From Paenibacillus oryzae (GTDB lineage Bacteria > Bacillota > Bacilli > Paenibacillales > Paenibacillaceae), in contig NZ_LYPA01000028.1 of the NCBI RefSeq assembly GCF_001675045.1, positions 33,530 through 97,529 on the forward strand: 64,000 bases of DNA. Direction: 5' to 3'. The notes beneath the pieces were generated by a model. It was given only the letters and a program-made list of their open reading frames with translations, had not been told where the DNA came from and made no database searches. Within the stretch, counting starts at the first letter, position 1. Each line of letters opens with the position of its first letter. Positions 34,515-43,395 of this stretch are shown here, piece after piece. Both the position numbers and the translations under genes were made by a program.

Positions 34515-35519
34515 ATGAATGTTTACAACGATGCTTGCGATGTTTTGAATCCCAGGACTGGCCTGAGGCTGGACGAGATTCCTGCCCATGATCCATTTAT
34601 CTTTACCGACAAAACAACTCAAACCTATTATTTGTACACGGGCGGAAGTCCCGAGCTGCACGGAATGGAGCGTTACGGAGTGCTTGCCTACAAAAGCAAC
34701 AATTTAAAGGAGTGGGAGGGCCCGTTTGTTGTGTTCGAGGTACCCGATGACGTTTGGGCAAATCCGCAGCACGGCGCATGGGCGCCAGAGGTTCATTTAT
34801 ACAAAGGCCGCTATCATTTGTTTGTTACTTTGCATAATAACGACAAAGCGCTGCAAGGGGAAGGTCATGGGGGGTTCCCTCTACAGTGGCGCGGAACAGT
34901 GATCGCTGTTGCTGATTCACTGCTTGGGCCGTTTGAAATGACTAAAAGGGACACACCTATTGTTAGCGAGCAATTGATGACTTTGGATGGTTCATTATAC
35001 ATTGACGAAGAGGGAAGCCCGTGGATGGTGTACTGCCACGAATGGGTTCAAACAGCCGACGGGACGGTAGAAGCGATCCGTTTAAAGGAGGATCTGAGTG
35101 ATCGAAGCAGCTCCGCGCCGATCCATTTATTTAATGGTTCCTCAGCTCCTTGGGATAATGGCGACCTCCTGAGCGATGGGGCAACCTCTGCGTATGTAAC
35201 GGATGGCTGCCAGTTGTATCGCACAAGCAATAATCGGCTTATCATGCTGTGGTCCACCTATAACAAAGGAAGCTACGTCCAGACAATCGCGCGATCCACA
35301 ACCGGAACATTAGAGGGACCATGGGAGCAACTGGAGCCACTTGTTCATGACGATAGCGGTCACGGCATGTTATTTCAAACATTTGAGGGAGAGTGGCGGC
35401 TAATTCTTCATTCGCCCTTTTCTATGCCGCAATCCCGGTCCAAGCTTTATGAAATGACGGATACCGGCGAATCATTTATTGTAAAAACGACAGCGTCCCG
35501 ATATATGGAAACCTTTTGA
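34515..35519 (+). CDS. GH43-family glycoside hydrolase 1
   Basis: A 334-residue protein with no signal peptide, so intracellular. ATG 34515 has AAAGGA eight bases upstream; ATG 34497 lacks one. Five-bladed propeller features are the catalytic base Asp in EIPAHDPFIF (about 25), GAWAPEVHLYKGRYHLF (about 84-100), the middle Asp in TLDGSLYIDEEGSP and the likely acid Glu in the MVYCHEW region. GH43 enzymes act on arabinan or xylan oligomers; exact specificity is unknown. A cre site precedes the gene. Confidence 0.87.
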   Translation: MNVYNDACDVLNPRTGLRLDEIPAHDPFIFTDKTTQTYYLYTGGSPELHGMERYGVLAYKSNNLKEWEGPFVVFEVPDDVWANPQHGAWAPEVHLYKGRYHLFVTLHNNDKALQGEGHGGFPLQWRGTVIAVADSLLGPFEMTKRDTPIVSEQLMTLDGSLYIDEEGSPWMVYCHEWVQTADGTVEAIRLKEDLSDRSSSAPIHLFNGSSAPWDNGDLLSDGATSAYVTDGCQLYRTSNNRLIMLWSTYNKGSYVQTIARSTTGTLEGPWEQLEPLVHDDSGHGMLFQTFEGEWRLILHSPFSMPQSRSKLYEMTDTGESFIVKTTASRYMETF

Positions 35520-35595
35520 AGCTATGGTACGTCTATTCTAATTGAAAGAATGCTGGAATCGGACAGTGTTCCAACTAGATTAGAGCGGGGGCGAA

Positions 35596-36420
35596 ATGAT
35601 GCTGGAAAAGCCGGGCAAATGGAAAAAAGGACTGTTGGCCGCAGCGCTGGTCGTTCTGGCAGGAACAGGAGCAGCTTGGCTTCTGCTAGGGGGCTTGGAT
35701 TTACGCACAACTCCAGATGGCGAGGCTAAACCTAGCCAGGGGGTAGATGCTTCCGGGCAACCAAATCCTTCGGCCAAGGCAAATCCGATTAGCCAAACGC
35801 CAGACGGCAGATTTGCGTTATTCACCGGCTCCGAGCAAGGCGAAGCATCCATGTTTACGCTCGAACGAAAAGACGGTGTCCGTCAAACCTACAATTGGTC
35901 GTTTGCACGAGAATGGGGGCAGTCGTCACCAGAGTTGAAATACAGCGATCTGAACAACGATGGAACGGATGAGGTGATTGTCCATTGGACCGGCATCGCC
36001 TCAGACGGCAATCTAATTGAAAATCTTCGTGTGATTGACGCAGTGGAGCTTAAGGAATATACGATGCCGTTAATTGAAGAGCTGCTTGCTGATCGTGTCA
36101 TTTCGAAAATTACCCCACTGGAGGATAATGCTAGGGTTGAGTTAAAGGTAGACGAGCAGCGTTTCGAGAAGGTACTGGGAGGCCAGCTTATTGAAGGCTG
36201 GGGGGATCGCATTAATGTAGGCAGAAAGTTAACCTTCAGCATTCAGGAGAACCCCAAGCGGACGTATGCAACGGTCGAGCTATACGCCGGAGGAGGCAAG
36301 CCAGGGATCAAGATTGGCACCTTGGAAATTGACCTTATTGTAAAAGCAACTAATGGAGAGAGCTTGGAGGATTCGTTGCTTTTACATGCAGGACCCATTC
36401 AATTCCTTCCCTTGCCGTAG
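35596..36420 (+). CDS. membrane-anchored protein with VCBS/FG-GAP-like segment
   Basis: A 274-residue protein. A short cytoplasmic start (MMLEKPGKWKKG) is followed by one membrane segment (about 12-33) and a Pro/Ser/Gly-rich linker. The outer part contains LKYSDLNNDGTDEVIVHW (about 115-132), an Asp-rich calcium-like turn of FG-GAP/VCBS repeats. The rest is beta-rich with no enzymatic motif. The function was not recognised. AGAGCGGGGGCGAA precedes the two ATGs. Confidence 0.65.
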   Translation: MMLEKPGKWKKGLLAAALVVLAGTGAAWLLLGGLDLRTTPDGEAKPSQGVDASGQPNPSAKANPISQTPDGRFALFTGSEQGEASMFTLERKDGVRQTYNWSFAREWGQSSPELKYSDLNNDGTDEVIVHWTGIASDGNLIENLRVIDAVELKEYTMPLIEELLADRVISKITPLEDNARVELKVDEQRFEKVLGGQLIEGWGDRINVGRKLTFSIQENPKRTYATVELYAGGGKPGIKIGTLEIDLIVKATNGESLEDSLLLHAGPIQFLPLP

Positions 36421-36472
36421 TGAGGAAGGCATCGTAATCGATCTTTATTATGAGTATTTAATGGTATGAGCT

Positions 36473-36532
36473 GTTCATATTCCGTTCATATTGCCGTCAT
36501 GATGGGGACATCTTGTTTGGTTACACTATAGC
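36473..36532 (+). promoter_or_regulatory. regulated promoter of hydrolase paralogue 1 (shared 60-bp block)
   Basis: Direct repeats GTTCATATTCC and GTTCATATTG sit about 40 bases before TTACACTATAGC, a weak -10 region with no good -35. The block aligns without gaps to 55572-55631 (minus strand) upstream of hydrolase paralogue 2, with about 47 of 60 bases identical. Direct repeats placed like this suit an OmpR-family activator. Confidence 0.7.
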
Positions 36533-36575
36533 TACGCCGCAGATGCGGCCCCTACAGATATAAGGACGGGAGAAG

Positions 36576-37559
36576 ATGAACGTGGCAGAAACAGTGAAAA
36601 CAAACAAAAAAGGGACCAAAAGTCGCAAAAGACGGCATTTATGGTTAAAAATAATTGGAGGAATTGTTGGGGTATTCGTGCTTTTTCTTGGCATAACATT
36701 TGTCGTTAATGCAATCAGCAACGGTATGGAAAAAAAGAAAATCGAGCAGTATGGCCAATATGTCACTGTCGATAACAAAAAAATGAATGTATCTATTCAA
36801 GGCAGCGGCGAGCAAACGATTGTGCTCCTGCCAGGACAAGGAACTCCGTCGCCTGTACTTGACTTCAAATTGTTGATTGATGAATTGACACCGGATTATA
36901 AAGTAGTGGCAATCGAGCCTTTTGGCTACGGGTTAAGCGATAAAACCGACAAGGACAGAACAACAGAAAATATCGTCAGCGAAGTGCATGAAGCTGTACA
37001 GCAGCTTGGTATTGACCGTTATATTCTGATGGGGCATTCGATAACCGGGCTTTACGGAGTAACCTATGTAAAAAATTATCCGGATGAAGTAATTGCTTTT
37101 ATCGGCATTGATAGCAGTGTTCCCAACCAACCGGGAATGGATGCCAAGCTGCCTTTAAAATCCATGAAGTTTCTCCAAGATTCAGGTTTAATGAGATTAA
37201 TTAAAAAAGTGAGCGGTGATCCATATGAGTCGCTTGCTTTTGATGAGCATACCAAAGAACAGATGAATTTGATTTCAAATCGGGTCTCGGTCAATCCAAC
37301 CTTGATCAACGAATTGAAACATCTTGGTTCCAATTTCAAAAATGCAGAACAGCTCAGTTATCCTCAGGATTTGCCGGTGCTACTTTTTGTTCAATCGAAT
37401 AATGAGCACAATAAGCAGTGGGTTCCGCTGCATGAGGAGCAGGCTAAATTATCCGCCCAGGGCAAAATGATTCCGATGGAAGGCTCCCATTACCTGCATC
37501 ATACAAAATTCAAGGAAATTGCGGAAGAATTCAAAGCGTATATGAAGGAAATCCAATAA
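36576..37559 (+). CDS. membrane-anchored alpha/beta hydrolase, paralogue 1
   Basis: A 327-residue protein. A Lys/Arg-rich start is followed by a membrane anchor (about 25-48), then an alpha/beta hydrolase domain: GSGEQTIVLLPGQG, EPFGYGLSDKT, nucleophile elbow MGHSITG (Ser about 156) and the C-terminal His in GSHYLHHTK. It is closely related along its whole length to the protein at 54530-55516. Both have the same promoter block, so they are probably co-regulated. The domain should face the cell wall; the substrate is unknown. Confidence 0.87.
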   Translation: MNVAETVKTNKKGTKSRKRRHLWLKIIGGIVGVFVLFLGITFVVNAISNGMEKKKIEQYGQYVTVDNKKMNVSIQGSGEQTIVLLPGQGTPSPVLDFKLLIDELTPDYKVVAIEPFGYGLSDKTDKDRTTENIVSEVHEAVQQLGIDRYILMGHSITGLYGVTYVKNYPDEVIAFIGIDSSVPNQPGMDAKLPLKSMKFLQDSGLMRLIKKVSGDPYESLAFDEHTKEQMNLISNRVSVNPTLINELKHLGSNFKNAEQLSYPQDLPVLLFVQSNNEHNKQWVPLHEEQAKLSAQGKMIPMEGSHYLHHTKFKEIAEEFKAYMKEIQ

Positions 37560-37574
37560 AGCATTGACAGGAAT

Positions 37575-37708
37575 ATATTTCTAACCATAAAAAACTGCAG
37601 GATAATCCGCCGCAAGCCAATGATACGGCTTATGAATTCGATACTGGATTGTATGAGCAGTACAAAAAGGCCTTTTCGGACGAAGTAGATCTTCTTAATA
37701 AAAAATAA
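37575..37708 (+). pseudogene. C-terminal gene remnant
   Basis: An open frame without a start runs from about 37575 to TAA at 37706-37708. It reads EYISNHKKLQ... and ends SDEVDLLNKK. No ribosome site or ATG precedes it. Composition looks protein-like rather than random, so it may be the 3' end of a lost gene. The family was not recognised. Confidence 0.35.
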
Positions 37709-37737
37709 CTTATTCGGCTCAACCTATAACAACAATG

Positions 37738-37796
37738 CACCTTCAGAAGGATACATCCATGTCTAAGATATGGAGATGTCGCTGGAGGTGTTTTTA
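37738..37796 (+). terminator. long-loop terminator before HAD gene
   Basis: CACCTTCAG (37738-37746) pairs with CTGGAGGTG (37782-37790), 9 bp with one G-U, enclosing an inner partial stem, then TTTTT. It lies 30 bases before the HAD start. Confidence 0.6.
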
Positions 37797-37825
37797 TTAT
37801 ACGGAGCTTGGAGGTAAGGAAAACA

Positions 37826-38470
37826 ATGAAAAAGTTCATCCTTTTCGATCATGACGGCGTGCTGGTGGATACTGAATTCTGGTATTACAAAGCGGGCGAA
37901 CGGGCGCTGGCTGATATTGGCTTTACGATGGATAAGAATCAATATCTCCGCGACATGACACAGTCATTAGGCACGTGGGCCCAAGCCAGAGCGGCGGGAA
38001 TAGATGAAGAGCTTATCAATAAGCAGCGAGAGGTCCGCAATGCCTATTATCAGGAATACCTAAGAACAGAAGCCATAGAGATTGAAGGCGTCGCTGAAGC
38101 TCTTGCCGAGCTGTCAAAATACGCCCGCATGGCCATCGTGACAACTTCCAAACGTACCGATTTTGAGCTTATTCACGAAAAGCGTCAAATTACATCCTAT
38201 ATGGATTTCGTCCTTGTTCGCGAAGACTACGAGCGCACGAAGCCGCACCCAGAGCCCTATTTAACCGGCCTGAAACGTTTCGGAGCCTCAAAAGAAGAGA
38301 CACTGGTTGTTGAGGATTCCAACAGAGGGTTGAGCTCAGCCGTGGCCGCAGGCATTGAATGCGCAATTGTTCATAACGACTTCACAAAAACACATGATTT
38401 TACAGGAGCCAAATATCGTATAAACCATCTAATTGAGCTAAAAGACATTATTCTGAACCCAGCCGGATAA
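37826..38470 (+). CDS. HAD-superfamily hydrolase (beta-phosphoglucomutase-like)
   Basis: A 214-residue protein. ATG 37826 has GGAGGTAAGG upstream. HAD motif I is FDHDGVLVDTE (two Asp, about 7-11), motif II the Ser/Thr of VTTSK (about 109), motif III Lys in KPHPEPY (about 140) and motif IV VVEDSNRG (about 162-169). The helical cap between motifs I and II marks subfamily I (PGMB/phosphatase-like). It is likely a sugar-phosphate or phosphoglycolate-type phosphatase; the substrate is not predictable. Confidence 0.9.
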   Translation: MKKFILFDHDGVLVDTEFWYYKAGERALADIGFTMDKNQYLRDMTQSLGTWAQARAAGIDEELINKQREVRNAYYQEYLRTEAIEIEGVAEALAELSKYARMAIVTTSKRTDFELIHEKRQITSYMDFVLVREDYERTKPHPEPYLTGLKRFGASKEETLVVEDSNRGLSSAVAAGIECAIVHNDFTKTHDFTGAKYRINHLIELKDIILNPAG

Positions 38471-38551
38471 TGAATTTCGTGTATACCGATACCATTGTCA
38501 GTTTAATGGCCGCCCATTCATTTGTGACGACTCCATCATAAAGTATGGTAC

Positions 38552-39595
38552 TTGCGTATAAATCGCAGAGACTTTACTAATGTTAGCACACTCGCTAAAC
38601 AAGGCTACTTGGCTCCATTTGGAGATAGTCGAACGGTCGGAATCGGCGGAATTACACTTGGCGGCGGAATTGGCCCTTTGCAGCGAACAACGGGTCTTAT
38701 TAGCGATAACCTGCTTGAGCTGGAGATGGTTGATGCAAACGGAAAAGTCATTACAGCCAGCAAAAAAAGAAACAGCGATCTCTTTTGGGCATCCCGGGGA
38801 GGGGGCGGCGGAAATTTCGGCATCTACACCAAATATAAATTGAAAGTCCGGCGCGCGCCCGCCAGAGCAACAGTCTTTCGCATAATTTGGCCTTGGCATC
38901 AGTTCGAGAGAGTATTAAAGGTATGGCAAAGATGGGCGCCTTCCACAAGCACTAAATTAGGCTGCGAATTGTCCATTGGTCCCAAAAAGGGCGGTAATGT
39001 TAATATGCTGGGGTTATTCCTCGGTTCAAAAAAGGAAGCCCTCCGTTTATTGGCTCCGATGCTGAGGGTAGGCACTCCGTCGAAAAAAACCGTTCGTTTG
39101 CTCCCGTATCCTAAAGTCGTAAACTTTATGCTTGATCCCGATCCCGTGCTTCCTCAAAGATACAGCAATCAGTTTTCTAGCGGCTACGGGCGACGTCCGT
39201 TCAACGACAAGGCCATTAAGGCAATGCGTGAGTTTTTAGAGAGAGCAGAGGGGGGAACGCCAGCCGGATTTTTCTTTTTGAACTGGGGCGGCGCAGTAAG
39301 CCGTGTTTCTCCAAAAGCAACAGCTTTTTATTGGCGTAAGGCGAAATTTTATGTGGAGTGGAACAGTTCCTGGCTCAAAAGATCACATGCGGCCAAAAAC
39401 ATCTTACTGGTGCGCCAAACACGCCGAAAACTTCAGCCGTATATTGTAGGCTCCTATATCAACGTTCCGGATCAAGGAATCAAACATTCCGGCCCCGTTT
39501 ATTACGGAAGCAATTATGCAAGATTGCGGAAAATAAAAGGGAAATACGACCCGCAGAACGTGTTTAACAACCCCCAAAGCATTCCGCCAGGTTAA
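38552..39595 (+). pseudogene. FAD-linked oxidoreductase (BBE type), N-terminally truncated
   Basis: The 347 codons begin in the middle of the FAD-binding PCMH domain (TVGIGGITLGGGIGPLQRTTG) and run through the substrate domain to a normal berberine-bridge-like C terminus (YYGSNYARLRKIKGKYDPQNVFNN). Family members are about 440-460 residues; the first roughly 100, including the FAD-linking His/Gly region, are missing, and the only start is a TTG with no ribosome site. Sequence upstream is unrelated. It is most likely a decayed gene. Confidence 0.75.
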
Positions 39596-39612
39596 TACTA
39601 TCTTATAGGCTG

Positions 39613-39645
39613 AAGCCGAGATCATCCCATGATCCTCGGCTTTTT
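39613..39645 (+). terminator. terminator after truncated FAD oxidoreductase
   Basis: AAGCCGAG (39613-39620) pairs with CTCGGCTT (39635-39642) with inner ATCAT/ATGAT pairing, followed by a T tract. Confidence 0.75.
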
Positions 39646-39818
39646 ACATTTGACAGCAATCAGCTTCCGTTTTTTTATGTTATGGGGAGGATTGTGCGGC
39701 ATACTCTCCGAATAAAACATAAAAGGATTTCTTTCAGCAAGCAATATGTAGCCTAGCTAAGTTAGATTGATGCTGCCCAAAAGCCCTCTTCCCACACAAT
39801 TGCAAGGAGACGATAAAT

Positions 39819-40409
39819 ATAAAAAAGCCAACGTTTAAACAACTACTAAACCTGATTTTAATCATCTCCATTATCACTAATGTCAACTTACTATTAACCA
39901 AACGGAACCACGATCAACAATTGATAAAGCAAAATCAGAACCATTTGCGATCCATTTCCATTTATGCGGGGAATTTGGTCGAAAAGGCCGAAACCTTTAT
40001 TCAGCATTCCGAAAGCGAGCAAAGTGAAGTGGGTAGAGAAATACTTTTTAATTCATGGAGAATTGTTGTAGGTGAGCAAAGAAGTATAAGCCATCATATA
40101 GTTAGCATGCAACCGCACTATATGGGGAAGATGGAGACAAAATGGAGTATGCTTCAATACAGCTTATTCCGGGTTGACATGCTTTTGAACGCTCTAACTA
40201 TGAAGTTTCTTGAGCAAGGCTCATATACTGTAACTACTGAGGACTTCAAACAATTACAAGCAGTAATTACGATCTATAAAAAAATTCATGAAGAAGTCGA
40301 GAAGCCTTCCAAACATCCAGAACTTATCATTGATGACCTGACAGAGCCTATTCTCTTGATTGATCCGTATTATTCATCTATTTTAAAAGAACAGGAAGGG
40401 CGCTACTGA
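39819..40409 (+). CDS. membrane-anchored protein of unknown function, apparent ATA start
   Basis: The frame runs 196 codons. The conventional start nearest is TTG 39921, but that would cut off an obvious membrane anchor. Reading upstream gives ATA at 39819 with AAGGAG (39804-39809) nine bases before it, then KKPTFKQLLNLILIISIITN, a classic positive-inside hydrophobic start. No ATG, GTG or TTG lies between this and the in-frame TGA upstream. The remaining 160 residues are helical with no known motif (WRIVVGEQRSISHHIVSMQ). ATA may be a genuine rare start, a mutated ATG or a base-call error. Confidence 0.6.
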   Translation: MKKPTFKQLLNLILIISIITNVNLLLTKRNHDQQLIKQNQNHLRSISIYAGNLVEKAETFIQHSESEQSEVGREILFNSWRIVVGEQRSISHHIVSMQPHYMGKMETKWSMLQYSLFRVDMLLNALTMKFLEQGSYTVTTEDFKQLQAVITIYKKIHEEVEKPSKHPELIIDDLTEPILLIDPYYSSILKEQEGRY

Positions 40410-40416
40410 TATTGAG

Positions 40417-40449
40417 TTATTTATTTATTTATTTTTATTTATTTATTTC
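40417..40449. repeat. ATTT tetranucleotide microsatellite
   Basis: About eight TTTA/ATTT units with one extra T interrupting the run, immediately before the ribosome site of the next gene (GAGGTGAGC, 40455 on). Length change by slippage could alter spacing or mRNA structure. Confidence 0.7.
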
Positions 40450-40471
40450 ATTCACGAGGTGAGCATTAAGT

Positions 40472-40939
40472 ATGGAGATAAGAACCGCATTGCTTAGTGA
40501 TCTTGAAGGAATTGTCCGCTTATTGGCTGATGATGAGTTAGGAATAAGCCGTGAACGATTTGAAATGCCAATTCCTCAAGCATACATAGATGCTTTCTCT
40601 GCAATCGAAAAGCAAACGGGGAATTCAATACTCGTCGCCGTAGACAACGAAGAAGTTGTTGGTTGTCTTCAACTTACATTCATCCCAGGACTTTCTCGTC
40701 TAGGAATGACACGTGCTCAAATCGAGGGTGTACGAGTGAATAAACTGCTTCGCAGAAAAGGGATTGGAGAAGCCCTGTTTCTCCATGCCATTAATTCCGC
40801 AAGGGCATCTGGCTGCGGTCTGGTACAATTAACAACAGATAAGAAACGCGATGAAGCTCATCGATTCTATGAAAGATTAGGTTTTGTATCTAGTCACGAA
40901 GGTATGAAATTAGCGTTAGATGATTTGGAGCAATCCTAA
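40472..40939 (+). CDS. GNAT-family N-acetyltransferase
   Basis: A 155-residue protein with the full GNAT core: LAVDNEEVVGCLQLTFIPGL, IEGVRVNKLLRRKGIGEALFLHAI (acetyl-CoA loop R/K-x-x-G-x-G, about 88-96), LTTDKKRDEAHRFYERLGFVSSHEGMKL. GAGGTGAGC precedes ATG 40472. It resembles YjgM/PhnO-like small acetyltransferases; substrate unknown. Directly upstream lies the ATTT microsatellite. Confidence 0.9.
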   Translation: MEIRTALLSDLEGIVRLLADDELGISRERFEMPIPQAYIDAFSAIEKQTGNSILVAVDNEEVVGCLQLTFIPGLSRLGMTRAQIEGVRVNKLLRRKGIGEALFLHAINSARASGCGLVQLTTDKKRDEAHRFYERLGFVSSHEGMKLALDDLEQS

Positions 40940-40951
40940 CTCTAGAATTGA

Positions 40952-41116
40952 TGGCGTTTCGGATTAGAGATTGTAGCGCTGACCTACGATTCAAAACATA
41001 TATTGTTTTATGCAAACTGTGGATTTACGCCTTGTTCTGGCGGACCTTGGAGAGAAGTTCCATTTTGTGTTGGTGGCTCGAGGGTTGACCACCATGACCA
41101 TTCCAATCGTAAGTGA
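40952..41116 (+). pseudogene. GNAT C-terminal remnant
   Basis: 55 codons without a start: LTYDSKHILFYANCGFTPCSGG..., which resembles the last helix-strand of a GNAT (xxFYxxxGF). It is followed by RVDHHDHSNRK and TGA at 41114. It probably remains from a lost acetyltransferase next to the intact one. Confidence 0.45.
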
Positions 41117-41127
41117 GGAATGGTCAT
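41094..41127. other. perfect 11-bp inverted repeat
   Basis: ATGACCATTCC (41094-41104) and GGAATGGTCAT (41117-41127), 12-base loop, no adjacent T run. It lies between convergent genes and may terminate either weakly. Confidence 0.5.
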
Positions 41128-41164
41128 CAATGGCAACATACATATTTTTTAGATTCATAAACAA

Positions 41165-41731
41165 TCACTGACGTTTTTCCAACCACTCTGATTTCAGCAT
41201 TGCATATTGAAATTCATCTATCCAAAAGCCTTTGGACATGTAATTTTCGAGCAGGTGGCCTTCACGTCTCATCCCTAAACGCTCTAGCACTTGAATCGAT
41301 TTAGTGTTTCGCACATCGGTAAAAGCAATCATCTTATGTTTTTTAAGAAATCCAAAAACATAGTCAATCAGGGCACAAAGCGCCTCATTCATATATCCTT
41401 TTCCTTGATGCTCAGGTGCAAGAGTGAATCCAAGCTCAACAATTTGAGGTTCATCTACCAGTGTATGAATAGCACAATCCCCAATAATTTGATTAGACTC
41501 AGTCAGAGCAATTGCATATTGAAACCAAGTACCGGGCTGATCAGGTGAATGCTCTATTTGTTTGCTGACAAAAGCTTCTGCATCTTGAAGCGTAAAATTG
41601 TCCCAGGATTGAAAGCGGGAAACTTCAGGATTAGCTCTGTATTGATAGAAGGAATGTACATCCTGTAAACCGAACTTTCGAATAACAAGACGATCGGAAA
41701 CGCAAAACACTACTTCGCTAGCTTTCTTCAC
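41165..41731 (-). CDS. RimJ/RimL-type GNAT acetyltransferase
   Basis: A 188-residue protein: VIRKFGLQDVHSFYQYRANPEVSRFQSW at the N terminus, then ELGFTLAPEHQGKGYMNEALCALIDYVF (acetyl-CoA site), then VRNTKSIQVLERLGMRREGHLLENY. This pattern is that of ribosomal-protein-type and antibiotic-type acetyltransferases. It lies downstream of, and on the same strand as, the lpdA/HlyD/permease operon, 83 bases away, and may be read through from it. Confidence 0.9.
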   Translation of the reverse strand: MKKASEVVFCVSDRLVIRKFGLQDVHSFYQYRANPEVSRFQSWDNFTLQDAEAFVSKQIEHSPDQPGTWFQYAIALTESNQIIGDCAIHTLVDEPQIVELGFTLAPEHQGKGYMNEALCALIDYVFGFLKKHKMIAFTDVRNTKSIQVLERLGMRREGHLLENYMSKGFWIDEFQYAMLKSEWLEKRQ

Positions 41732-41814
41732 AAGTCAACCTCACTTTTTCTGCTACGATATCGCCCCAGCCCAGTATCTTCATAGGCTTGCGGCACCTGT
41801 CCTTTCTAAACTGC

Positions 41815-42954
41815 TTATCCTTCAAGTTTTAACGTTTGCGCCTGCGACTCTCGCCGCAGAAATAATCCTATGCCTAATGAAGCCAAGCCTATAATCAGTA
41901 TACAAGCTCCCAGCTCCACACTATAAAAAGTCAACTCACCGTGCCTGAAGGCCATTCCACGAATCATACGATTGAGCCAATTCATCGGCAGAGCCCATGC
42001 TGTAACTTGAAAAAATGTTGGAAATGTAAGCGGCGTCAGTTGAATTCCTGTTACTAGAAAGGATGGGTAAAGGATAAAGCTCATTCTGGCGCCAACTTTA
42101 GACACGTTTTGAACAGAATAGCCAAGCAGCATCGCGAGCAAACATAATGCTAGACCATATAGCAATAAAGGAACGATAAAGATATGCGGCGCAGCTTCGA
42201 ATCGCATATGTCCCACTTGTTTTAACATCCCGTAACTAAGCAGGGAAGAGCAGGTGCTTAATATTACATAAGGCAAAACCCGAATCCAAAGCTGGAAGTG
42301 GGAAGACTCCGCTGACAAAAGAGTACCCTCTTGCCGAAGGCGAGGAGCGATCGCTCCAGCCGCACCAGTCGTGAGCATCAGTATAATGATATTTACAAAT
42401 CCAATTACCATTGTACCGACATAGCTTGAGCTTGGATTATATAATATGCGCTGCGCTTGAGATAGCGGGGACACTAAATTTTTTGCCGATTCTATGTCCA
42501 TGCCGGCTTGAGTAAGATGTGATACAGCAAGAGTCATATTTTCGGTTGTTATTATTTCCTGAATTGCAGGCCGTATACCACTAAGGCTGGAAGGCATCGT
42601 ATTGTCCATCCATACCCCGATACTTGAAGGTAGCCCCTTGTCTTTATGTTCCTGCAATCCGTCCGGCAAGAAAATGACGGCCACTGCCTTCTCGTTCGCC
42701 AGCATCGTATCCGGAGAGAGACGATTGGCAAACACATTCGTGACTTTCATATATTGGGAAGCATTGATTTTATCAATGAGTTGCCTCGAATAGGAAGAGT
42801 GATCCTCATCTACAACCATAACCGGTGTTTCACTCAATTGATTCTGGGAGAACATAAGCCCAAAAAATACAGCTGCGATTAGAGGGGCGGCAAAAATAAG
42901 GATGATCCACTTACTTTCGACTATGTGCTTCCATTCATCAGCCAGTGATTTCAT
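41815..42954 (-). CDS. ABC-2-type transporter permease
   Basis: A 379-residue protein with one N-terminal membrane segment, a large outer domain (about 45-170) and five further membrane segments, the ABC-2 (YhgE/Pip/YhhJ-like) topology. The start at 42954 (MKSLADEWKH) has GGAGGTG upstream; TTG 42957 is adjacent. It overlaps the HlyD-like gene by 17 bases, so translation is coupled. No ATP-binding partner gene is present in this operon. It could work with an ATPase encoded elsewhere. Confidence 0.83.
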   Translation of the reverse strand: MKSLADEWKHIVESKWIILIFAAPLIAAVFFGLMFSQNQLSETPVMVVDEDHSSYSRQLIDKINASQYMKVTNVFANRLSPDTMLANEKAVAVIFLPDGLQEHKDKGLPSSIGVWMDNTMPSSLSGIRPAIQEIITTENMTLAVSHLTQAGMDIESAKNLVSPLSQAQRILYNPSSSYVGTMVIGFVNIIILMLTTGAAGAIAPRLRQEGTLLSAESSHFQLWIRVLPYVILSTCSSLLSYGMLKQVGHMRFEAAPHIFIVPLLLYGLALCLLAMLLGYSVQNVSKVGARMSFILYPSFLVTGIQLTPLTFPTFFQVTAWALPMNWLNRMIRGMAFRHGELTFYSVELGACILIIGLASLGIGLFLRRESQAQTLKLEG

Positions 42955-43360
42955 CAAGCCGCACCTCCGCAGTCATCCCCGGAAGCAGATCTTTACTTGC
43001 TGGAATTGAGATTCGAATCAGAAACATGCTTAGATCTGCTTGTCCCTTTTCCCGCGTCATGCGCAGATTGGCGAATTGTGGAGAGGGAGCTATCGAAATA
43101 ACCACACCTTCCTTTACAAGAAGTTTGTCCAGATAAGGAAAACGAACGTTTACCTTTTGATCTGCTCGAATCTGCTTAATCTGCGATTCCGGAATATATA
43201 GATCAACATAATATCCATCAGTGTCAGCATCAGAATTCAATATTCCCTGCTTTTTACTTTCAGCCTGACTCACGGCGTCAGTACCTTTCGCAATCAACAA
43301 ACCGCCTGCCAAAATAATGATCAAAGTTATGACCATATACAATCTCCATTTAGACTTCAT
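42938..43360 (-). CDS. short HlyD-like membrane fusion protein
   Basis: A 140-residue protein with an N-terminal membrane anchor (about 6-25) and one beta-barrel part of the HlyD/EmrA family (GYYVDLYIPESQIKQIRADQKVNVRFP, then ISIPASKDLLPGMTAEVRL). The coiled-coil hairpin and lipoyl halves present in full-length (about 300-400 residue) family members are absent, so it is short or reduced. The start at 43360 has GGGAGAG upstream. It is translationally coupled to the ABC-2 permease gene. Confidence 0.78.
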   Translation of the reverse strand: MKSKWRLYMVITLIIILAGGLLIAKGTDAVSQAESKKQGILNSDADTDGYYVDLYIPESQIKQIRADQKVNVRFPYLDKLLVKEGVVISIAPSPQFANLRMTREKGQADLSMFLIRISIPASKDLLPGMTAEVRLDEITG

Positions 43361-43395
43361 GATGATCTCTCCCAATCTTTATCAAATCTCCTTTG

